Numbered from the stretch's first letter, positions 15,693-23,628 are shown. The stretch: 26,217 nt of DNA from Lichenicola sp964242425 (GCA_964242425.1 CAXTCK010000030.1:1-26217), one strand, 5' to 3'. Numbers and translations are program-made. The notes: generated from the letters alone by a model not told the origin.

Positions 15693-17267
15693 TCAATGCC
15701 GAAAGTGGCGCATCCCGGTGAACACCATCGCCACTCCCGCCTTGTCTGCCGCCGCGACCACCTCGGCGTCGCGGATCGAGCCGCCTGGCTGCACCACCGC
15801 GGTCGCCCCGGCCTCGATCGCCACTTCGAGACCGTCCGCGAACGGGAAGAACGCGTCGGACGCCACCACGCTGTTCTCCGTCAGCCGCCGGTCAAGCCCT
15901 GCCGCCCGGGCCGCCTCCTCGCCCTTGGCGGCCGCGATCCGCGCGGAATCCACCCGGCTCATCTGTCCGGCGCCGATGCCCACCGTGGCACCCTGCTTCA
16001 CGTAGACGATCGCGTTCGACTTCACGTGCTTGGCGACGCGGAACGCCAGCCTAAGGTCGGCAAATTCCTCCTCGGTCGGCGCCCGCTTGGTCACCACCCG
16101 GAACGTGTCCGCCCGCCCGTTGTCGCGCGTCTGCGCCAGGAAGCCGCCGGACACGCTTTTCAGCACTACGCCCGGCGCACGCGGATCGGGCAGAGCACCG
16201 GTCAACAGCAGGCGCAGGTTCTTCTTGGCCGACAGCACCGCCTTTGCCCCGTCCGTCGCATCCGGCGCCACGATCACCTCAGTGAAGATCATCGCCATGC
16301 GCGTCGCCGCCGCCTCGTCCAGCACCCGGTTCACCGCGACGATGCCGCCGAACGCCGACACCGGGTCGCAGCGCAGCGCCAGCCTCCAGGCCTCCGCCAG
16401 GTCCTCCGCCTCGGCTACCCCGCAGGGGTTGGCGTGCTTGACGATCACCACCGCCGGCCGATCGAGCTCCGCCACCGCCTCGAACGCGGCGTCGGTGTCG
16501 TTGAGGTTGTTGTAGGACAGCGCCTTGCCCTGCACCTGCACCGCAGTGGCGATGCCGGGCCGGTTGCTGCCGTCGGTATAGAAGGCGGCGCCCTGGTGCG
16601 GGTTCTCGCCGTAGCGCAGGGCCTCCCGGCGGATGCCGGCCACCGCAAGCCGTTCCGGCAGCACGTCGCCGCGCTCGGCGTTGAACCAGGCGGCGATCGC
16701 GGCGTCGTAGGCGGCGGTGCGGCCATAAGCAGCACCCGCCCAGGCACGTCGGCTGGCCAGCGTGGCGCCGCGCAAGGTCCGCAGGCTGTCGATCATCCCG
16801 CCATACTGGTCCGGACCGGTCAGCACCGCGACATGCGCATGGTTCTTGGCCGCAGCCCGGATCAGTGCCGGCCCGCCGATGTCGATGTTCTCGATGCACG
16901 CCGCCGCCGCGGCCCCGGACGCCACCGTCGCCTCGAACGGGTAGAGATTGACGCAGACCAGATCGATCGGCGCGATCCCGTGCGCCTGCATCTGCGCCAG
17001 GTGTTCGGCCGAGTCCCGCCGTCCCAGGATGCCGCCATGGATCTGCGGCACCAGCGTCTTGACCCGTCCGTCCAGGATCTCCGGGAAACCGGTATGCGCC
17101 GACACGTCCTGCACGGCAAAGCCGGCCTCGCGCAGCGCCCTGGCGGAGCCGCCGGTGGACAGCAGCTCGGCTCCGTGCGCCGCCAGCGCCTGCGCCAGCG
17201 CCACCAGCCCGGTCTTGTCCGACACCGAGATGAGCGCGCGCCGGATCGGCAGGATGTCGTCGGCCAT
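15693..17267 (-). CDS. purH: Bifunctional AICAR formyltransferase / IMP cyclohydrolase
   Basis: PurH (524 aa, full length) carries out the last two steps of de novo IMP synthesis: formylation of AICAR with 10-formyl-THF, then ring closure. The N-terminal cyclohydrolase (MGS-like) domain shows ALISVSDKTGLVALA, STGGSARALREAG and DGRVKTLVPQIHGGIL. In the last block Val and Gln replace the His and Lys of E. coli PurH (TLHPKVHGG). The transformylase domain has KHANPCGVAEA and FFPFADGLEVAIEAGATAV, and ends in VFTGMRHFRH. GGAG lies 8 bases before the ATG. It follows ptsP on the same strand after 117 bases; a 6-bp hairpin (CGGGCC, 4-base loop, GGCCCG at 17323-17338) lies between them. Confidence 0.96.
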   Translation of the reverse strand: MADDILPIRRALISVSDKTGLVALAQALAAHGAELLSTGGSARALREAGFAVQDVSAHTGFPEILDGRVKTLVPQIHGGILGRRDSAEHLAQMQAHGIAPIDLVCVNLYPFEATVASGAAAAACIENIDIGGPALIRAAAKNHAHVAVLTGPDQYGGMIDSLRTLRGATLASRRAWAGAAYGRTAAYDAAIAAWFNAERGDVLPERLAVAGIRREALRYGENPHQGAAFYTDGSNRPGIATAVQVQGKALSYNNLNDTDAAFEAVAELDRPAVVIVKHANPCGVAEAEDLAEAWRLALRCDPVSAFGGIVAVNRVLDEAAATRMAMIFTEVIVAPDATDGAKAVLSAKKNLRLLLTGALPDPRAPGVVLKSVSGGFLAQTRDNGRADTFRVVTKRAPTEEEFADLRLAFRVAKHVKSNAIVYVKQGATVGIGAGQMSRVDSARIAAAKGEEAARAAGLDRRLTENSVVASDAFFPFADGLEVAIEAGATAVVQPGGSIRDAEVVAAADKAGVAMVFTGMRHFRH

Positions 17268-17384
17268 GGTGCAAGCTCCTTATCCGACGCCGTCGGGCTC
17301 GACCGCGGGGCGGGGCCGGACACGGGCCGCAAGGCCCGGAACACGCCACCCGGGACGAGGTGGAGCCGTGGCGTGGAGGGGTGT

Positions 17385-19325
17385 CTATCGCGCGGCGAAC
17401 GCCGTGAGAAGCTGCGCGATCGTGCCCGGATCGCTTTCCTCCAGCACGCGCCGCGCCAGCCTGCGGCATTCATCGAGCGAGGCCTGACGCACCACCTGCT
17501 TCACCCGCGGGATCGCTGACGCGTTCATGCTGAACGAGCGCAGGCCCATTCCCATCAGCAGCGGCACCACTAGCGGGCTGCCGGCGATCTCGCCGCACAG
17601 CGACACCGGCCGGCGCAGACGCAGGGCTGCGTCGGTGGTCTGGCCGATCAAGCGCAGCACCGCCGGGTGCAGCGGGTCGTAGAGCGCCGACACATCGGTG
17701 GACGCGCGGTCGGTCGCCAGCGTGTACATGGCGAGGTCGTTGGTGCCGATCGCCAGGAACTCCGCCTCCAGCGCCAGGATCTCGGCACTCAGCGCCGCCG
17801 CCGGCGTTTCGATCATGACGCCGAGCGGCGGCAGCTTCTCCGGCAGGCGCACCCCGCGACGGCGCATGCGGCGCCCCACCCGTTCATAGATCTCGCGTGC
17901 CGCGCGCAGCTCCGCCAGCGTCGTCACCATCGGCAGCATGATCCGCACCGGGGCCTCGCCCGATATCCGCAGGATGGCCGCAAGCTGGGTTTCCATCACC
18001 GACGGGTGACGCAGCAGCAGGCGCAGGCCGCGCAGGCCCAGCGCCGGGTTGAGGTCGCCCGGTGCCAGGAACCCGGCCATCGCCTCGCTCTGCTTCTCCG
18101 AGCCCCAGTCGAGCAGGCGGATGGTGACGCAATCGCCGCCCATCGCCTCGACCACGCCGCGATACGCTTCCGCCTGCACTGCCTCGTCCGGCAGCTCGTC
18201 GGCGTTGATGAACAGGAACTCGGTGCGAAGCAGCCCGATCCCGGCAGCACCCGCCTGCGCGATCAAGGGAAGCTCGGCCGGCAGTTCCAGGTTGGCCTGC
18301 AGCTCCACCGCCTCGCCGCCGGACAGCCGGGCCGGCAACCGGCGCAGCCGGCCGAGGCGCTGGCGCTCGCCGGCATGGGCGATCACCGCGCGGTGCGCCG
18401 CCTCCAAAGTCGGCGGCGACGGGTCCAGCACGACCAGCCCGGCATCGCCGTCCACCACGACCTGGACCGGCGCCTGGGCGGCGGCCTGGCCCGCAACCGC
18501 AGCATAGGCGCCGGCGTGAACGCCCACGCGGGCAGCGGCGTGGGCGGTGAATCCCGCCACGCCCAGCACGGACGGGATGCCGAGTGCGCGCAGCATGATC
18601 GCGGTGTGGTCGGCGGTGCCGCCCTCGTCGGTCACCACCGCGGCGATGCGCGACGGGTCGATCAACGCCGCGTCGGCCGGACGGAGCTGCTCGGTGACCA
18701 GGACGCAGCCGACCGGCAGGGTGGCGAACGAGCGGAACGGCGCCCGGGCAAGGTTGCGCACCAGCCTGCGCCCGATCTCCCGGACTTCCTCGGCCTGCCG
18801 CGACGCCGAAGCGGCATCCTCGGCATCCGGCCCGGCCGATCCCAGACCCTTGGCGGCGAGGCGCCGGGCCAGCGCTTCCGCTTCCTCCGACACCGCCGCC
18901 TCGGCGTTCAGATGGTCGTCGGCGATCCGCCGCGCGGCATGGCGCAGCAGGCGGGACGGACCCAGCATCTGCCGGTAGGCGTCGAGCAGCGGCGCGATCT
19001 CGGCCTGGCTGTCCTCCGACAGAAAGGCGAGGCGCGCCTTCAGCTTCTGTAGCTGGTGGAGCGAACGCTGCACCGCCTCGTCGAGCCGGCGCAGCTCGGG
19101 CTCCACCTCGGCCGCCTCGAGCTTGCGCGCCGTGACGGAGGCGGGCGCCTCGGCGGCAAACGCCACCCGCCCGATGGCGATGCCGGAACAAACGCCAAGA
19201 CCGGCAAACCGCCGCTCCTGGGGTTCCAGCGCGCGCGCCGTCCGCCGGCGCGCGGCAGCGGGCTTCGCAGACGCGGGTCCGCGCTTCAACCGTGCGTCGT
19301 CCGGTCCGCCGTCAATCGTGCTCAT
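17385..19325 (-). CDS. ptsP: PTS enzyme I (phosphoenolpyruvate-protein phosphotransferase)
   Basis: EI (646 aa from the ATG at 19325) takes phosphate from PEP and passes it to HPr. The phospho-histidine is His240 in GGTADHTAIMLRALGIPSV. PEP-binding elements follow: GIGLLRTEFLF, then RLLDWGSEKQ, GVMIETPAA, and GTNDLAMYTLATDR. The catalytic cysteine is Cys577 in LCGEIAG. The first 40 residues are a basic, Ala-rich extension without family similarity, making it longer than the usual 570-600. No GAF domain precedes the core, so this is not the EI-Ntr form. The start overlaps the ptsH stop by 14 bases, so the two are coupled. It is part of a hprK/EIIA/HPr/EI cascade with no sugar permease nearby. 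Confidence 0.95.
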   Translation of the reverse strand: MSTIDGGPDDARLKRGPASAKPAAARRRTARALEPQERRFAGLGVCSGIAIGRVAFAAEAPASVTARKLEAAEVEPELRRLDEAVQRSLHQLQKLKARLAFLSEDSQAEIAPLLDAYRQMLGPSRLLRHAARRIADDHLNAEAAVSEEAEALARRLAAKGLGSAGPDAEDAASASRQAEEVREIGRRLVRNLARAPFRSFATLPVGCVLVTEQLRPADAALIDPSRIAAVVTDEGGTADHTAIMLRALGIPSVLGVAGFTAHAAARVGVHAGAYAAVAGQAAAQAPVQVVVDGDAGLVVLDPSPPTLEAAHRAVIAHAGERQRLGRLRRLPARLSGGEAVELQANLELPAELPLIAQAGAAGIGLLRTEFLFINADELPDEAVQAEAYRGVVEAMGGDCVTIRLLDWGSEKQSEAMAGFLAPGDLNPALGLRGLRLLLRHPSVMETQLAAILRISGEAPVRIMLPMVTTLAELRAAREIYERVGRRMRRRGVRLPEKLPPLGVMIETPAAALSAEILALEAEFLAIGTNDLAMYTLATDRASTDVSALYDPLHPAVLRLIGQTTDAALRLRRPVSLCGEIAGSPLVVPLLMGMGLRSFSMNASAIPRVKQVVRQASLDECRRLARRVLEESDPGTIAQLLTAFAAR

Positions 19326-19629
19326 CGAAGCCGGACTCGACCAGCGTCGCCAGGGCGTCCAGCGCTTCCTGCGCGTCCCAGCCATCCGCGTCCGCCTCAA
19401 GCCGGATGGGCACGCCTCGTCCCGCACCCAGCATCATCAACCCCATGATCGATCGCGCCGATACCACCTCGCCGTCGCGCGACACGTCCACCGGCGTGTT
19501 GAAGCGCTCGGCCGTGGTCACGAACCGGGCCGCCGCTCGCGCATGCAGCCCGCGCAGGTTGACGATCGTGACGGTGCGGACGAGGCGGTCAGGGGGCGTG
19601 GCAGCCGGCGTTCGGTCGGTCGGAACCAT
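19312..19629 (-). CDS. ptsH: HPr phosphocarrier protein
   Basis: HPr (105 aa) relays phosphate from EI to the EIIA protein. The active site is His29 in NLRGLHARAAARF. The regulatory serine is Ser60 in ARSIMGLMMLGAG, the site phosphorylated by HprK, whose gene is in the same cluster. The N-terminal 17 residues are a polar extension before the HPr core (VRTVTIVN). The start ATG at 19629 has only a weak AGGG upstream. It follows the EIIA gene by 22 bases and overlaps the EI gene at its 3' end. Having both His and Ser sites fits a regulatory phosphorelay controlled by metabolites through HprK. Confidence 0.95.
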   Translation of the reverse strand: MVPTDRTPAATPPDRLVRTVTIVNLRGLHARAAARFVTTAERFNTPVDVSRDGEVVSARSIMGLMMLGAGRGVPIRLEADADGWDAQEALDALATLVESGFDEHD

Positions 19630-19651
19630 GCAGGATGGTCGACCCTGCGCT

Positions 19652-20131
19652 TCAGCTGGCCAGCGCGACGGTGCGCTGGTGGACATGGATGGCCGACGCG
19701 TCGAGCGACTGGCAGCAGGCGGCGCCGCCGAGGCAGGCTTCGGGCAGGCGGGATGCGGCGGCGATGTACTTCCGTCCAACCGTTTCGGCGATGTCAATGC
19801 ACTCGGCCAGCGTGCTGTGCGAGCGGATCTTGCCCAGCTTGACCAGCATCGGCAGGTTCAGCCCGGCGATCACCTCGGTGCCCGGCCGCGCCAGCATCGC
19901 CACCGCCAGGTTGGACGGCGTGCTGCCGAACATGTCGGTCAGGACAATGACGCCATCACCGCGGTCAACCGAGTTGGTCGCCTGCTCGAGGTCGCGCCGC
20001 CGTGCCTGTATGTCGTCGTCCGCCGCGATCGACAGGGTTTCCATCTGCCCCTGCGGGCCGACCACATGCTCCATGGCCGCACGCAAGGAGGTGCCGATCT
20101 CGCCATGGGTGATGAGAACGAGCCCGATCAC
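19652..20131 (-). CDS. PTS EIIA component, mannose (EIIA-Man) type
   Basis: A 159-residue Mannose-type EIIA. The phospho-histidine is His9 in LVLITHGEIGTSL. The core continues with GDGVIVLTDMFGSTPSNLA, where the DMFGSTP motif is a family hallmark, and with VIAGLNLPMLVKLG. The start is a GTG at 20131; an in-frame stop about 60 bases upstream limits any extension. No EIIB, EIIC or EIID is in the window, so the protein probably ends the phosphate chain as a regulator rather than feeding a transporter, as in other alphaproteobacterial PTS sets. The last 25 residues or so are unlike the core and include a Cys-Cys pair. It lies directly upstream of ptsH. Confidence 0.92.
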   Translation of the reverse strand: MIGLVLITHGEIGTSLRAAMEHVVGPQGQMETLSIAADDDIQARRRDLEQATNSVDRGDGVIVLTDMFGSTPSNLAVAMLARPGTEVIAGLNLPMLVKLGKIRSHSTLAECIDIAETVGRKYIAAASRLPEACLGGAACCQSLDASAIHVHQRTVALAS

Positions 20132-20159
20132 GATGCGGCCGGCGTTGCGGCGTCGCTGG

Positions 20160-20189
20160 CCAGTCCGGCCAAATCCAGTCCAGCCAAAT
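20160..20189. repeat. Tandem direct repeat, 2 x 15 bp
   Basis: CCAGTCCGGCCAAAT (20160-20174) is followed immediately by CCAGTCCAGCCAAAT (20175-20189), 14 of 15 bases identical. It lies 29-58 bases upstream of the EIIA GTG on the minus strand, in the leader of that gene. It could be a recent slippage duplication or paired protein-binding sites. Nothing in the sequence decides between these. Confidence 0.8.
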
Positions 20190-20447
20190 CATGATGTTTC
20201 ACGATACGCAGCCAGCTGCCTCATCGGCAGCGCTCCATCCTGTTGGGCTAGACATCCTGCCGGGTGGGCACGCCTTGCGCCGTCGGGCGACGGAGCAATC
20301 GCAGCTAGGACAGCAACCTGTCCAGAAATCGTTAACGCTAGACCCGCCACGCGGCGGACAATCGCCTGACCGGCGTCCTGTCATACAAGGGAAATATGAA
20401 GCCCGAGAACAAGTTGCGCCGCATCATTACAGCATGTGTCATGTTTT

Positions 20448-20469
20448 AGGAACATATCTGATATGTCCT
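20448..20469. repeat. Hairpin/dyad just after the hprK stop
   Basis: The arms are AGGAACATATC (20448-20458) and GATATGTCCT (20460-20469), complementary over 10 bp except for one bulged A, with one central base. It starts 8 bases beyond the hprK stop on the minus strand. The minus-strand sequence that follows is AAAACATGAC, so it is not a standard T-tailed terminator. It may stabilise the hprK 3' end or be an operator. Confidence 0.5.
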
Positions 20470-20476
20470 CAAAGCG

Positions 20477-20938
20477 TCACGGCTCAGCCTTGGGCAGGCC
20501 GCCGACCTGCAGGAGGCGATCACCGAGGATGCAGTCCAGGGCTATTTCTGTTCGAAACGCGGCGGACGCCGCGAACGGGGCGACGCGCAGCATCGGCAGG
20601 CCGAGCCCCGGATGCATACGGGGTTCCGGCAGCCGTTCCGCGGGCCCCAGGCCGGCTACGGTGTCGTCCAGGGCCATCACCAGCCGGAGCGGCACCGGGG
20701 CGACGTGATCCATGCGCAGCAGGCCGATCCCGCGCAGCTCGATCAGCCCCGCCAGTGCCGGTGGCGGCGCCGCCCAGCCATTCTCGACCACAACCTGATC
20801 GTCGGCGACTAGGCCGAAGCCCCGGTCGATCAGCCGGAGCAGCAGGTCCGACTTGCCGCAGCCGGGCTGGCCGAGCAGCAGGACGCCGATCCCGCCCCGG
20901 ACGGCGCAGCTGCCATGAAGGCGGAGCACCCCTTGCAC
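20477..20938 (-). CDS. hprK: HPr kinase/phosphorylase, short alphaproteobacterial form
   Basis: HprK (153 aa) phosphorylates or dephosphorylates the regulatory Ser of HPr. Only the C-terminal kinase domain is present; the N-terminal half of the Gram-positive enzyme is absent, as is usual in alphaproteobacteria. Walker A is GQPGCGKS (23-30) in VLLLGQPGCGKSDLLLRLI. VADDQVVV is next, then the HprK signature ELRGIGLL (67-74). The GTG at 20938 has a strong AGGAGG 6 bases before it. The EIIA gene follows after 345 bases. Upstream, a divergent Rid-like gene leaves about 120 bases for promoters; the two-component genes often found upstream of hprK are not here. Confidence 0.93.
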   Translation of the reverse strand: MQGVLRLHGSCAVRGGIGVLLLGQPGCGKSDLLLRLIDRGFGLVADDQVVVENGWAAPPPALAGLIELRGIGLLRMDHVAPVPLRLVMALDDTVAGLGPAERLPEPRMHPGLGLPMLRVAPFAASAAFRTEIALDCILGDRLLQVGGLPKAEP

Positions 20939-21060
20939 GTCGAACCTCCTGGACGGGCATGCTGAACTTCATCGTGACAAGTCCCGCGGTCGTCTCAAAA
21001 TGGGTTGAACTTCTCTTAATAATAACGCAGTTGTGACTGGGATGGGCACCCGGAGGCTAC

Positions 21061-21444
21061 ATGCTGATAATGACGCAGGATGAGGAACCGGGAACCGCAC
21101 GGATCGAGCGCCGCCCGGTTAGCGGACGGCAGGAAGTGCGCGTGCGTCGCATCACCGGCTTCGACCGCAGTCGGAACGGCTTTTCGCGCCGCCTGTCCGA
21201 GCAGTGCCGTCAGGCGCTGGCGAACGGTGCCCGCTCTCTGGAAACGGCTGGCCTGTCGATGCAGGACGTGGTGCGGGTGATCTACCTGGTGCACGACGCG
21301 GATGCGTTTCCTGCCTGCTTCCCGCTTCTGCGCGACGCGTTCGGCGATGCACGCCCGGCGGCGACCATGCGTCTGGTCAGCGGCTTCGATAGCCCGCACG
21401 TCAAGATCGAGCTGGAGCTGATCGCCCACGCGCGCGCGGCCTGA
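21061..21444 (+). CDS. Rid (YjgF/YER057c/UK114) family protein lacking the catalytic Arg
   Basis: A 127-residue protein whose second half matches the Rid fold: TAGLSMQDVVRVIYLVHDADAF (about 62-83), then FPLLRDAFGDARPAATMRLV and VKIELELIAHA. Classical RidA enzymes that hydrolyse reactive 2-aminoacrylate-type enamines have Arg in a PAR-S/T motif. Here the matching position appears to be Ala (RPAAT, about 98-102), so deaminase activity is doubtful. The N-terminal third also departs from the usual opening. GGAGG sits 5 bases before the ATG. It reads divergently from hprK and precedes the glycosyltransferase by 124 bases. Its substrate or ligand is unknown. Confidence 0.8.
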   Translation: MLIMTQDEEPGTARIERRPVSGRQEVRVRRITGFDRSRNGFSRRLSEQCRQALANGARSLETAGLSMQDVVRVIYLVHDADAFPACFPLLRDAFGDARPAATMRLVSGFDSPHVKIELELIAHARAA

Positions 21445-21568
21445 TCCCGGCGTTCCCGACATCCTGCAGGGCTTCGACGCTTCACGTCAGACGAGCCGCG
21501 GCCTATTGAGCCGATAGATCGCGGCGTGCTGCGATCGGAACGGGCGCAGCATCAATCCGGGAACCGTC

Positions 21569-23521
21569 ATGACCGCCTGTGTCCCGGACGAGAACGAGGC
21601 CGAGCGCGCGGAGCTGCGCCTGTCCCTGCTGCGCGCCGAGGCGCGCCTTGCCGCTCTGAGAGGGGAAGTGCGGCACGCGCAGCAAGCGCACGAGGCACTG
21701 CTGCGTCGTCCGCTTCCGGCACCACCTCCCGAACCGGTCGACACCGTCGCGCTGCTCGCCCCGCTGCAGGCCCCATTGCTGGCCCGGATCGCGCAGCAGG
21801 ATGCCGAGATCGCGCTGCTGGCGCGTCATCTGGACGCGTTCCGCGCCAGTGCCATCTGGCGGGCCACCTGGCCGCTGCGCCGCGTGCTGGACCAGCATCC
21901 AGTCCTGGCCCGCACTGGTCGGCGCGCCCTGCGGGCCGGCTGGTGGACGCTCACTCTGCAATGGCCGGCGCGGCTGCGGCAACGGGCAGCCTGGCGCGCG
22001 GTCCATCCGGCGCTTGCCGATGATCCGCCTCCCGCGCCGGCGGACGCACCGGTTGCGCTGCCGCCGTTCGAGCCCGCACCAGACGCCGCGGTGCCGGAAG
22101 CGCTTCCTCTCCTGGTGCTGCCGACCGCCAGGGCCCCGGTGGTGTCGGTGATCGTTCCCGCCTTTGGCCAGGTGCCGGCCACGCTGCGTTGCCTGCGCGC
22201 CATCGCCGCGTCCGAGACCGAGACCCCATTCGAGGTGATCCTCGCCGAGGACGCGTCCGGCGACCCGGAGGTGGCGCAGCTGGAGGAGGTCGTCGGCCTG
22301 CGCCTGCTGCGCCGGACCACCAACCTTGGCTTCCTGCACAACTGCAACGAGGCGGCGCTGCACGCCCGCGGCCGCTACCTCCNNNNNNNNNNNNNNNNNN
22401 NNNNNNNNNNNNNNNNNNNNNNNNNNNNNNNNNNNNNNNNNNNNNNNNNNNNNNNNNNNNNNNNNNNNNNNNNNNNNNNNNNCGCGCTGAAGGACGCCGG
22501 CTGGCTGGTCAAGTTCTGGCCGCAGAACCGCGCCCACAACCGGTACACCCACCTGCTGGAGACCATGGGCATCGAGGTGCTCGACCACCGCCAGCCGGAA
22601 AGCTTCGGCGACTGGATCGCCCGCAACGGTTCCACCTTCGACCACGTGCTGACCATGCGGCCGACCGTCGCGGTCGAGTTCGTATCCGACCTGCTTCGCC
22701 ACACCCGGGCCCAGCTTTCCTTCTATGGCGTCGACGTGCACCACCTGCGCATGCGCCGCCAGGCGGCCCTGCAGGGCGACCTTTCCCTGGCACACGAGGC
22801 GGACGAGATGGAGCGGCTGGAGCGCAGGCTCTGGGGCGTGTTCGACGTGATGCTCTACCCATCGGAGGTCGAGGCCGAGCTGGTGCGGCGGATGGTGCCG
22901 GCAGCCTCCGCCTACGGCATCGTGCCCTTCAGCTTCGACCGCTTTCGCACCCGCACCACGCCGCCACCGGCACCTGCCATCCTGTTCGTCGCCGGCTTCG
23001 CCCACCCGCCCAACGTCGACGCCGCCATCTGGCTGGTGCGGGAGATCCTGCCCCTGGTGCGCGCCGCCGTCCCGCAGGCGACCCTGGTGCTGGCCGGTTC
23101 CCATCCAACCGCCTCGGTGCGGGCGCTCGCCGGCGACAACGTGATCGTCACCGGCAGCCTGGACCAGGACGCGCTCGACACGCATTACCGCATCGCCCGG
23201 GTCGGGATCGTGCCGCTCCGCGTCGGCGCCGGAGTGAAGGGCAAGGTGGTGGAGGCGATGCAGCAGGGCCTGCCGCTGGTCACCACGACCATCGGCGCCG
23301 AAGGGCTGCCCGGCCTGGAGCAGGCGGCGCGCGTCGCCGACACGGCAACCGCCCTGGCGGAGGCGGTGGTGCTCCTGCTGCGCGACGATCACGCCTGGAG
23401 CGCCCGCTCGGCGGTCCAGCGCGCCTACGTGTCGCAGCGCTTTTCCCGCGCAGCACTCGCCGCCAGCCTGTTCGCAGCGCTTGAACCGGCGACGCCGCAA
23501 CATGGATCCGGTCCCGGCTGA
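21569..23521 (+). CDS. Two-domain glycosyltransferase (GT2 + GT4), interrupted by an assembly gap
   Basis: The frame runs from ATG 21569 to TGA 23521 with 100 N in the middle. The N-terminal 180 residues are an Ala/Arg/Leu-rich helical region, perhaps coiled coil. A GT2 (GT-A) domain begins at VVSVIVPAFGQVPATLRCL (about 190) and continues through EVILAEDASGDPE to FLHNCNEAALHARGRYL, where the gap starts. After the gap a GT-B/GT4-like domain is seen: WLVKFWPQNRAHNRYT, then LLFVAGFAHPPNVDAAIWLV (here ILFVAGFA), VIVTGSLDQDALDTHYRIA and VPLRVGAGVKGKVVEAMQQG. Such GT2-GT4 fusions build surface polysaccharides. The rest of the GT2 catalytic domain is missing, so true length and frame across the gap are unknown. 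The RBS is weak. Confidence 0.85.
   Translation: MTACVPDENEAERAELRLSLLRAEARLAALRGEVRHAQQAHEALLRRPLPAPPPEPVDTVALLAPLQAPLLARIAQQDAEIALLARHLDAFRASAIWRATWPLRRVLDQHPVLARTGRRALRAGWWTLTLQWPARLRQRAAWRAVHPALADDPPPAPADAPVALPPFEPAPDAAVPEALPLLVLPTARAPVVSVIVPAFGQVPATLRCLRAIAASETETPFEVILAEDASGDPEVAQLEEVVGLRLLRRTTNLGFLHNCNEAALHARGRYLXXXXXXXXXXXXXXXXXXXXXXXXXXXXXXXXXXALKDAGWLVKFWPQNRAHNRYTHLLETMGIEVLDHRQPESFGDWIARNGSTFDHVLTMRPTVAVEFVSDLLRHTRAQLSFYGVDVHHLRMRRQAALQGDLSLAHEADEMERLERRLWGVFDVMLYPSEVEAELVRRMVPAASAYGIVPFSFDRFRTRTTPPPAPAILFVAGFAHPPNVDAAIWLVREILPLVRAAVPQATLVLAGSHPTASVRALAGDNVIVTGSLDQDALDTHYRIARVGIVPLRVGAGVKGKVVEAMQQGLPLVTTTIGAEGLPGLEQAARVADTATALAEAVVLLLRDDHAWSARSAVQRAYVSQRFSRAALAASLFAALEPATPQHGSGPG
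22383..22482. other. Assembly gap (100 N)
   Basis: Exactly 100 undetermined bases, a size commonly used as a placeholder when the true length is unknown. It cuts the GT2 domain of the glycosyltransferase before the catalytic block and resumes inside the linker to the GT4 domain. The flanks read in one frame, but because the gap length is nominal this may be coincidence. Confidence 0.97.
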
Positions 23522-23550
23522 CCGGCAGCGCCCACCGCGCGCGAGAATAA

Positions 23551-23573
23551 CGGTTTCGGCGCGTCCGAAACCG
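23551..23573. terminator. Perfect 9-bp hairpin after the glycosyltransferase gene
   Basis: CGGTTTCGG (23551-23559), a 5-base loop CGCGT, and CCGAAACCG (23565-23573) form a perfect stem, 30 bases after the glycosyltransferase stop and about 55 before the DUF3126 start. No T-run follows, so it is at best a weak intrinsic terminator; an RNA-stabilising or regulatory hairpin is equally possible. Confidence 0.45.
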
Positions 23574-23628
23574 GCCTATCCCACGCGGCACGTGGCCCTT
23601 GATGCGGCTTACCCTTGAAAGGTCGACC

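Larger units (their letters stand above)
20132..20476. other. 345-base intergenic stretch between hprK and the EIIA gene
   Basis: No gene is supported here. In many alphaproteobacteria rapZ occupies this position; this space is too short for it (about 285 codons) and I see no remnant. What it holds is a 2 x 15-bp tandem repeat at 20160-20189, a TGTTTCACG half-parS-like word at 20195-20203, a 6-bp inverted repeat GGACAG/CTGTCC at 20308-20323, and a bulged 10-bp dyad at 20448-20469 just after the hprK stop. The composition is less GC-rich than the flanking genes. A promoter for the EIIA-ptsH-ptsP genes may lie here, but none is clear. Confidence 0.6.

Noticed and set aside
15680..15699. Near-perfect 20-bp palindrome at the purH stop as a terminator
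   Set aside because: It has no loop, one mismatch, contains the GGATCC-like core common in this DNA, and no T-run follows on either strand.
17268..17384. ZTP/pfl riboswitch upstream of purH
   Set aside because: These riboswitches often precede purH, but the conserved CCGCCTGGGC-type 3' element and the upstream core are not visible; only a short 6-bp hairpin is present.
14826..17519. Very long plus-strand open frame (897 codons) opposite mbfA, purH and ptsP
   Set aside because: It is antisense to well-identified genes and its translation is Arg/His/Gln-rich with no family similarity, as expected for the complement of GC-rich coding DNA.
20195..20210. Second parS site (TGTTTCACG followed by ATACGCA)
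   Set aside because: Only the left half matches; 12 of 16 positions agree and the palindrome is lost, so it is kept only as a half-site remark.
21503..23503. Minus-strand long frame through the glycosyltransferase
   Set aside because: It is antisense to a clear GT2/GT4 protein and also reads through the N gap, with no recognisable domain.
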